Shown one piece after another: positions 6,503 to 11,093 of a stretch of DNA of 11,093 nucleotides. The stretch spans positions 1-11,093 of the forward strand of contig JAHEMX010000036.1 of NCBI GenBank assembly GCA_024643445.1. The letters run 5' to 3'. Within the stretch, counting starts at the first letter, position 1. Each line of letters begins with the position of its first letter. The DNA is from Desulfobulbaceae bacterium (GTDB lineage Bacteria > Desulfobacterota > Desulfobulbia > Desulfobulbales > Desulfocapsaceae). The notes beneath the pieces were generated by a model that saw nothing but the letters and a program-made list of their open reading frames with translations, ran no database searches and was not told the origin of the DNA. A program made the position numbers and the translations under genes.

Positions 6503-7282
6503 TTAGATCCCAATGGTTATGTCTTCGCTGCCAAGATACGCTTCAATCACTTTTTCGTTGTTTTGTATCTCTTTTGGAGTACCTTCGGCGATTTTTTCTC
6601 CGAAATTCAGGACAACGATTCTATCGGATATGGCCATTACCGCTGACATATCATGTTCCACGAGCAAGACCGTCACGCCGCTGTCCCGCACCTTTCGGAC
6701 TAATCCGACCGTGTGCATGGTTTCGTCGTGGTTCATGCCGGCGAATGGTTCATCCAGCAATAATATGGTCGGGTTGGTTGCCAGGCCGATAGCAATGCCC
6801 AGCGCCCGCAAGTGACCTTGCGGCAGGTTACTGGCAATTTCGTCCCGAATGTCATCAAGTCCAAGAAATTCAAGAATTTCATCAGCGGTTCCGCTAAATT
6901 TCTTGACGTCTTCCCTGGCGGCTTTGGTTCCGAAAAAATATCCTGCGAGGGTCGCTTTCGCGCGCAGGTGCTGGGCAACGATGACGTTCTCATGGGTGGT
7001 CATGCTCTTGAAAATTGTCGTTTCCTGAAAGGTGCGGACAACCCCCTTTCGCGCCACAAGGTGTGGCGAGAGGTTCGAAATCTTTTCACCCTTGAAAAAC
7101 ACCTCGCCGGAGGTGGTCGACAAAAAAGAAGTAATCATCTTGAAGAGTGTTGATTTCCCCGCCCCGTTCGGGCCGATTACCGACAGGATTTCTTTCTCTT
7201 CAACGTCGAAGGATACGTCTCTATTTGCTGTCAGGCCTCCGAATTTTTTGGTGACATTTTTGACTTGCAGCAGAGGGTTCAT
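6503..7282 (-). CDS. livG: Branched-chain amino acid-type ABC transporter ATPase LivG
   Basis: This 259-residue ATPase pairs with LivF. Walker A GPNGAGKST (37-45), Q-loop Gln86 in VVRTFQ, Walker B ILLLDEPFAGMN (173-184) and switch His210 in VEHDM are intact. The long insertion after the Q-loop (about 105-150) and the C-terminal EAYLG are typical of LivG. The signature region reads NLPQGHLRALGIA (152-164). LivG proteins usually have LPYGQQRRLEIA there, so it keeps the glycine but loses the following Q-Q-R; the active site shared with LivF may therefore be asymmetric. Its ATG overlaps the livM stop as ATGA, showing tight coupling. Length is normal. Confidence 0.95.
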   Translation of the reverse strand: MNPLLQVKNVTKKFGGLTANRDVSFDVEEKEILSVIGPNGAGKSTLFKMITSFLSTTSGEVFFKGEKISNLSPHLVARKGVVRTFQETTIFKSMTTHENVIVAQHLRAKATLAGYFFGTKAAREDVKKFSGTADEILEFLGLDDIRDEIASNLPQGHLRALGIAIGLATNPTILLLDEPFAGMNHDETMHTVGLVRKVRDSGVTVLLVEHDMSAVMAISDRIVVLNFGEKIAEGTPKEIQNNEKVIEAYLGSEDITIGI

Positions 7283-8265
7283 TTTTGCACCCCTTTCATT
7301 TTGGAGAAGCGGATACTGAGCAGGCCATTGGGCAGAACCAGCATCAGGAATATCAGCAGGCTGGAATAGATCAGCAGCTGATATTTTCCGAGTTCAAAGA
7401 GCAGGCTCCAGCCAAAATAGAGGGTAAGTGTGCCAAGCATTGGCCCAAAGACATAGCCGAGTCCGCCCAGGAAACAATTGAGCATAAAATTGATCGAGTC
7501 CGAGACCTGAAAGCTGGAAGGATAAATCGATTGAGAAATTGCCACAAACATCGCGCCGCCGATGCCGCCGAGGAAAGAGGAAATGGCAAAGACGACGATA
7601 CGCAAATAGGCGATATTGACCCCGATTGAAGATGCCAATTCTTCATTCTGCTGCAATGAACGGCAAAGATGGCCGAAGCGTGAATTTACCAATCGGTACA
7701 TGCCGGCAAAGCAGATGACCATCAGCACGCAAGCCACATAATAGAAGGCCAGTTTATCATTCTTGAGCATGGAAAAGTCAGGAATCAAGGTCAGACCGAA
7801 AATTGACAGTGCGCCAGGTAGTGGAATTGAGACGATACCCTTGGCACCGTTGGTGATCGGCAGGGCCAGCATGGTCAGGCGTGAAACCTCGGTCAGGACC
7901 AGGGTTACCATGGCAAAATAAACACCGCGCAGGCGCAGGATCGGCAGGCCGATGAGCACGGCAATGAAGGCACAGAAGAGACCAGCCAGTGGCAGGGTCA
8001 GCCAGAAGGATAAACCAGCCTTGGTTACGAGGATGGCGGAAACGTATCCGCCGATCAGGGCAAAAGCACCCTGGCCAATGTTGATGCGGCCGATATAAAA
8101 GGTCAGCCAGACCCCGGCGCTTGCTATCGACAGGAGCGCGACGGATGTCAGGGTGTAGTAAAAGTCCCAGCGGCCGGATGCCGCAATAGCGTATGGAACT
8201 GCGACAAACACACTAAACAGAAAAATGGCCACGCCGATGAGTTGGTTTATTTTGAATGTATTCAT
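7279..8265 (-). CDS. livM: Branched-chain amino acid-type ABC transporter permease LivM
   Basis: This 328-residue inner-membrane protein is one of two permeases of the Liv/HAAT importer. Markers are GRINIGQGAFALIGGY (59-74), equivalent to the LivM GxxSLGHAAFFGIGAY motif; LRLRGVYFAMVTL (110-122); and the cytoplasmic coupling loop SRFGHLCRSLQQNEELASSIGVN (195-217), which contacts the ATPases. The hydrophobicity pattern fits about ten spanning segments. I use the ATG at 8265, preceded by GGGGGTGA, rather than a TTG at 8280 that would add five residues and overlap livH. The livH stop is then 5 nt upstream. The stop overlaps the livG start by 4 nt. Sequence gives no substrate. Confidence 0.93.
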   Translation of the reverse strand: MNTFKINQLIGVAIFLFSVFVAVPYAIAASGRWDFYYTLTSVALLSIASAGVWLTFYIGRINIGQGAFALIGGYVSAILVTKAGLSFWLTLPLAGLFCAFIAVLIGLPILRLRGVYFAMVTLVLTEVSRLTMLALPITNGAKGIVSIPLPGALSIFGLTLIPDFSMLKNDKLAFYYVACVLMVICFAGMYRLVNSRFGHLCRSLQQNEELASSIGVNIAYLRIVVFAISSFLGGIGGAMFVAISQSIYPSSFQVSDSINFMLNCFLGGLGYVFGPMLGTLTLYFGWSLLFELGKYQLLIYSSLLIFLMLVLPNGLLSIRFSKMKGVQK

Positions 8266-8270
8266 GACTG

Positions 8271-9140
8271 TCACCCCCAAGGTTTGCCCATGAGGCCTTG
8301 TGGCCGAAACGACAAGAAGACCATCAGCGAAGCGAAAATAAGAAGATACGTGATATCACCATATTGTGAGAGCACGGCCAAACCAACAGCCTCGAGCGCT
8401 CCGAGAATAAAGCCGCCGGCTATCGCCCCGGAAATAACGCCGGCACCGCCGATCATGACCATCATAAAGGCCTTGATCGATACAGGGCCTCCCATGCCCA
8501 GATTGACGCCGGTAATGGTCACCAGCAGGCCACCGACAAGCCCGGCCAGCATGGCGCCGAGAGCAAAACCGATCATGGAATAGCGGTCGACGTTGACTCC
8601 CATGAGTTCGGCTGCAACGCGGTCTTGGGCAAAGGCCCGGAGCGCTCTGCCGGTTTTCGTGAACTGCATGAAGGCAATGAATCCTGCGATACTCATGATA
8701 GCCAGGACACAGACGAGAATCCTGTCATACGGCAAGATGATTCTAAAATCCCAGTTGAACACGCCGTCCAGGATTTTCGGAACACCCCTCTGTTTTTCGC
8801 CAAAGACCAGGAGTATGACTGCATCCAGTAGAAAGGCGATGCCTGCAGCGAGAAGCATCGTGCTCTCTTCTCGCACGGAGCGTCTAATAACGGGACGAAA
8901 CAAGAAGTATTCAATGAGTGCGCCGACGATCGCCAGGGTCACGGCGGTTCCCAGAAGGGCGACAATAAAAGGGAATCCGAGCCTCCCGTAGATGGTGTAA
9001 GTAACAAATCCGCCCAGGACATACATTTGGCCATGGGCAAAGTTCAGAACGTTCATCAAGGCGAAAATGAGGGTGAGGCCTAAGGCTATCATGGCGTATT
9101 GGGAGCCCAGATATAACGCATTCACGATTACCTGTTCCAT
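8271..9140 (-). CDS. livH: Branched-chain amino acid-type ABC transporter permease LivH
   Basis: This 289-residue inner-membrane permease is the partner of LivM. It starts with the typical MEQVIVNALYLGSQYAMIA and has NFAHGQMYVLGGF (33-45), a LivH hallmark. The coupling loop is GRALRAFAQDRVAAELMGVN (164-183), followed by the glycine-rich MIGGAGVISGAIAGGFILG (229-247) and FRPQGLMG at the end (278-285). Eight or so spanning segments are visible. The start at 9140 has AGAGGTG seven bases upstream. An upstream in-frame ATG at 9191 lies inside the intercistronic hairpin and encodes unrelated residues. The gene follows livK after 76 nt and precedes livM by 5 nt. Confidence 0.95.
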   Translation of the reverse strand: MEQVIVNALYLGSQYAMIALGLTLIFALMNVLNFAHGQMYVLGGFVTYTIYGRLGFPFIVALLGTAVTLAIVGALIEYFLFRPVIRRSVREESTMLLAAGIAFLLDAVILLVFGEKQRGVPKILDGVFNWDFRIILPYDRILVCVLAIMSIAGFIAFMQFTKTGRALRAFAQDRVAAELMGVNVDRYSMIGFALGAMLAGLVGGLLVTITGVNLGMGGPVSIKAFMMVMIGGAGVISGAIAGGFILGALEAVGLAVLSQYGDITYLLIFASLMVFLSFRPQGLMGKPWG

Positions 9141-9162
9141 GCAGACACCTCTTTTTTGACGA

Positions 9163-9189
9163 GTCCCGGGCCAAGAACAGGCCCGGGAC
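9163..9189 (-). ncRNA. Intercistronic stem-loop between livK and livH
   Basis: GTCCCGGGCC and GGCCCGGGAC form a perfect 10-bp, all but fully GC stem around a 7-nt loop. It lies 27 nt past the livK stop and ends about 22 nt before the livH start. There is no T-tract after it on the - strand (TCGTCAAAAAAG), so it is not a full terminator. It probably shields the livK message from 3' decay, giving more binding protein than permease. Confidence 0.7.
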
Positions 9190-9216
9190 ATCGCATGCTA
9201 ATCAGGATTTGGGGGT

Positions 9217-10410
9217 TTAGTCAACTTCTGCTACAAACAGTGTTTCGAACTTGCCGTCCTTATAGACATTCACGACCAGCGGCACCATCAGCTGACGCTT
9301 CTGTCCAAAGGAGGTGGTGCCTACATATTTAAGCTTGGCATCACCTTTCATGTAGGGATTGGCGACTTCAAAGGTATCCATTGTTTTCTTGAATTCCTCG
9401 ACATCGGTGATCGCTGCGGGATTTACCTTCAGTGTCTCCAGGATGTATTCCAGGGCGTAGACCTTGGTGTTGGATTCGTCGTTGTATTCACCGAACATTT
9501 TGGTGTAGCGATCGACAAATTCAGCCATCATATCCGATGAAATTTCCGGGGTGGAGGCGCCGCCGACGGAAATGAAACCGTTGGCCAGATCGCCAGCGCC
9601 TTCTTTCAGAACTGTTGCATCCTGCGCTGTTTCTGTTGAGATGAGGCCTTGGAACCCCAACTCGCGAGCGGAGCGGATCAGCTGCGGTGCGTTGGCAGGA
9701 GAGACTCCGGACAGAACCAGGAGGTCAGGCTTGGTCCGCATGACCGGGGTGAGTACCGGGGTAAAGTCGATGGTATCAACCTGAAAGGTCACGTTCGATG
9801 ATACGACATCGAGTCCCAGCGCTTTTGCGGCGGCAATCCCGCCCTCGCGTTGGCTCAGGGGATCTGATTCGTTGGCCGAGACAAACGCGATTGACTTAAC
9901 ACCCTTCGTCTCTTTCAGGTACTTGTAGATCGCCGGTCCGGACTGATAGCTCGCGACCATGCCAAGAACGGCGTTGGATGCCGGCTTGGTGTAGAGTTCT
10001 TTCGGGAAAGCGTATGGAAAGTAGATAATGCCGTTGCGCTCTGCAACCGGACGGACAGCGGCTGCACCATCATCGACGTTTGGTCCGACAACGTAGTGGA
10101 TGCCTTCCTGGGCCATTTTTTCCATTCCCGCAATGGCGCGCTTCGGGTCTTTCTGGTCATCGAAGGTGACAATTTCGACATCATAGGTGGTGTCGCCAAT
10201 CTTGACCCCTCCCGTCTCGTTGATCCATTTAGCACGGGTTTGCATGGAGCGTACGTTTGAGATTCCCCAGGCGGCCGCCGGGCCGCTCGTAACACCAACA
10301 AAACCAATCTTGAGTACCTTGTTGGCGGCGAATCCTGTCGAACTGATCAACGCGGAGCAGGCCAGTATCGCCACAATCGAAACCGCTTTAAGCAACGCTT
10401 TTCTGTGCAT
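9217..10410 (-). CDS. livK: Branched-chain amino acid-type ABC transporter substrate-binding protein
   Basis: This 397-residue periplasmic protein is the receptor of the Liv/HAAT importer (Peripla_BP_6 / type I binding fold). A Sec signal peptide covers about residues 1-28 (MHRKALLK, hydrophobic core, GFA before ANKVLK). A cysteine at 18 (AILAC) lacks a good lipobox, so a soluble protein is more likely than a lipoprotein. The mature protein opens with the typical LKIGFVGVTSGPAAAWG. It continues with IVTFDDQKDPKRAIAGMEKM (80-99), VVGPNVDDGAAAVRPVAE and a second-lobe segment, PDLLVLSGVSPANAPQLIRSARELGF. The family binds leucine-type amino acids but also amides, urea and aromatic or organic acids, so livK is a family-level symbol. 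The ATG has AGGAG six bases upstream. It is the first gene of the operon. Confidence 0.92.
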   Translation of the reverse strand: MHRKALLKAVSIVAILACSALISSTGFAANKVLKIGFVGVTSGPAAAWGISNVRSMQTRAKWINETGGVKIGDTTYDVEIVTFDDQKDPKRAIAGMEKMAQEGIHYVVGPNVDDGAAAVRPVAERNGIIYFPYAFPKELYTKPASNAVLGMVASYQSGPAIYKYLKETKGVKSIAFVSANESDPLSQREGGIAAAKALGLDVVSSNVTFQVDTIDFTPVLTPVMRTKPDLLVLSGVSPANAPQLIRSARELGFQGLISTETAQDATVLKEGAGDLANGFISVGGASTPEISSDMMAEFVDRYTKMFGEYNDESNTKVYALEYILETLKVNPAAITDVEEFKKTMDTFEVANPYMKGDAKLKYVGTTSFGQKRQLMVPLVVNVYKDGKFETLFVAEVD

Positions 10411-10446
10411 ACTATTCTCCTATAGTTTTGGTGATTTTTGTTGAAG

Positions 10447-10477
10447 CCCCCTCGCCGGGGAGCCGGGAAAGAGCCGG
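10447..10477 (-). other. GC-rich leader of livK
   Basis: The predicted 5' untranslated region of livK (about 84 nt) contains a small CCCC/GGGG stem (10447-10450 and 10457-10460) and two direct copies of GAGCCGG (10460-10466 and 10471-10477) 11 bp apart. Their role is unknown; the 11-bp phasing would put them on one DNA face. Confidence 0.25.
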
Positions 10478-10500
10478 TAGTGACTTGAACTCATAGCCGC

Positions 10501-10528
10501 ATGTTAGATTGTTAGAGATAATTGTCAA
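10501..10528 (-). promoter_or_regulatory. Candidate sigma70 promoter for livKHMGF
   Basis: On the - strand a perfect TTGACA (10523-10528) and TAACAT (10501-10506, 4/6 match to TATAAT) are separated by 16 bp, giving a start near 10494. The -35 box lies at the centre of an 18-bp palindrome, the classic position for a repressor that blocks polymerase. Spacing and the perfect -35 make this the best promoter in the window. Confidence 0.6.
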
Positions 10529-10535
10529 CAATTAT
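10518..10535. promoter_or_regulatory. Perfect palindromic operator at the livK promoter
   Basis: ATAATTGT-CA-ACAATTAT is a perfect 18-bp inverted repeat with core TTGTCAACAA. It matches the TTGTnnACAA pattern common among FadR/FCD-type GntR regulators and the boxes in front of dctP and gntR. It covers the livK -35 box. The binding protein is inferred to be the GntR regulator encoded at 4645-5361. Confidence 0.55.
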
Positions 10536-10539
10536 TTTT

Positions 10540-10554
10540 TTGTTTTGAAAACAA
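10540..10554. promoter_or_regulatory. Second palindrome upstream of the livK promoter
   Basis: TTGTTTT-G-AAAACAA is a perfect 15-bp odd palindrome, centred 20.5 bp from the operator that covers the -35. It keeps TTGT and ACAA ends but with a 7-bp spacer instead of 2, so it may be an accessory site or a simple AT-rich coincidence. Confidence 0.3.
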
Positions 10555-10555
10555 T

Positions 10556-11093
10556 CCGCCGGCGAATAAAGATAATAATCATTAATGCCGCGAATAGTAG
10601 TAGGTGTGGTGCTGAAATTTTAAGCCGGCCCGGCAGGGAAAAGTCGGCTGCCCTAACTTGAGGCAGGATCGGTGAGAAGGCTAGAGCGAAAGGACGAGAC
10701 GAATCTTTTTGCAGAAGATGAAGCAACACCGGCAACGACTGTTCTGCTGGAGACGACAATTAAACGGGGTCGGACCGGCGGTTTCAGGTTTAACCGAGTC
10801 AGATCAGCCAATTTAAGCGCCTCCCCGCGATTGAGAGATGGAGCTGGCAGGCCGTGGCGACACGGCGGCCCATCCTTTGGCTTGAAATGACCGGTTGCCA
10901 ATATCGGGAGGTCGACCCGGGAGGGGGAATTTCTGAAAAGAGCGTTTGCCGGGCTGCAATTTCCGTGAGTATCGCTTTGAACTAGGGTAAAAAACGTTGT
11001 CAGTCATCTGTCAGGCCCTCTGCCGTTGTGTCGGCCGGTGGGGCTGGAGGGCCGTGTCCCGGGACAATTATGGAAAACAGGGAGATGGAGTCG
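10556..11093. other. Unassigned 538-bp region with several stem-loops
   Basis: I find no gene I can support here. Short open frames of 60-85 codons exist on both strands, but they overlap, lack ribosome binding sites and show no recognisable domain. Structured elements are GCCGTG-GCGA-CACGGC (10851-10866, GNRA-type loop on the + strand), GGCCCTC/GAGGGCC (11014-11020 and 11047-11053) with extra inner pairs, and the perfect palindrome TGTCCCGGGACA (11055-11066). At the right edge an open frame on the + strand starts at ATG 11070 (or 11085, same frame) and could be a gene cut by the window; there is no good ribosome binding site, so this is weak. Confidence 0.5.

Noticed and set aside
8266..8280. 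TTG start for livM at 8280
   Set aside because: ATG at 8265 is preceded by GGGGGTGA and avoids overlap with livH; the extension adds only five residues.
9141..9191. Upstream extension of livH to an ATG at 9191
   Set aside because: It would run through the intercistronic stem-loop; MEQVIVNALYLG at 9140 is the typical LivH start and has its own ribosome binding site.
10518..10541. Intrinsic terminator on the + strand (palindrome followed by a T-run)
   Set aside because: The stem is almost all A-T and no + strand gene ends here; the operator reading at a perfect -35 box explains it better.
10532..10759. 75-codon open frame on the - strand with a hydrophobic, arginine-rich end
   Set aside because: The hydrophobic run comes from an AT-rich tract, there is no ribosome binding site or family match, and the frame runs into the livK promoter.
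10672..10890. 72-codon open frame on the + strand
   Set aside because: No recognisable domain or ribosome binding site, and it overlaps similar-sized frames on the other strand.
1..11093. Mobile element, CRISPR array, tRNA or rRNA
   Set aside because: I looked for transposase motifs, regularly spaced repeats and cloverleaf or rRNA signatures and saw none; the short repeats present are isolated palindromes.

Overview
The window is a transport-rich stretch of a Gram-negative bacterial chromosome. Two secreted solute-binding proteins with signal peptides, a TRAP carrier and a branched-chain-amino-acid-type (Liv/HAAT) ABC importer all imply a periplasm. Moderate GC, AGGAG-type ribosome binding sites and the protein styles fit a proteobacterium or Desulfobacterota-like organism; this is inference and no taxonomic marker is present.

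Left part. The window opens inside the 3' end of an Asp/Glu (hydantoin) racemase-family gene on the + strand. Its stop codon overlaps by 4 nt the stop of a flavin-reductase-like gene on the - strand. Upstream of the reductase, also on the - strand, is a complete TRAP transporter operon in the order dctP (binding protein), dctQ (small permease), dctM (large permease). A spacer of 261 nt separates dctM from the reductase.

Centre. A GntR/FCD regulator is read on the + strand, divergent from dctP across a 435-bp region. That region holds overlapping face-to-face promoter candidates and three operator-like boxes spaced exactly 22 bp apart. A 416-bp space rich in palindromes follows the regulator.

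Right part. A complete five-gene livK-livH-livM-livG-livF operon lies on the - strand, with 4-nt overlaps or gaps of a few bases between its permease and ATPase genes. Its promoter carries a perfect TTGACA -35 box inside an 18-bp perfect palindrome. The core of this palindrome, TTGTnnACAA, is also approximated by the boxes in front of dctP and gntR. The last ~540 bases (10556-11093) hold no gene I can support, but several stem-loops and a 12-bp palindrome.

How it may work together. The best reading is a small regulon for uptake of one organic acid, amino-acid-like or hydantoin-like compound, or of related compounds. Two unrelated high-affinity importers would share one GntR-type switch, with a racemase-family enzyme and a flavin reductase downstream. 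In both operons the binding-protein gene is followed by a strong intercistronic stem-loop, a known way to keep binding protein in excess over permease. No substrate can be named from sequence alone. I found no mobile element, CRISPR array, tRNA or rRNA.
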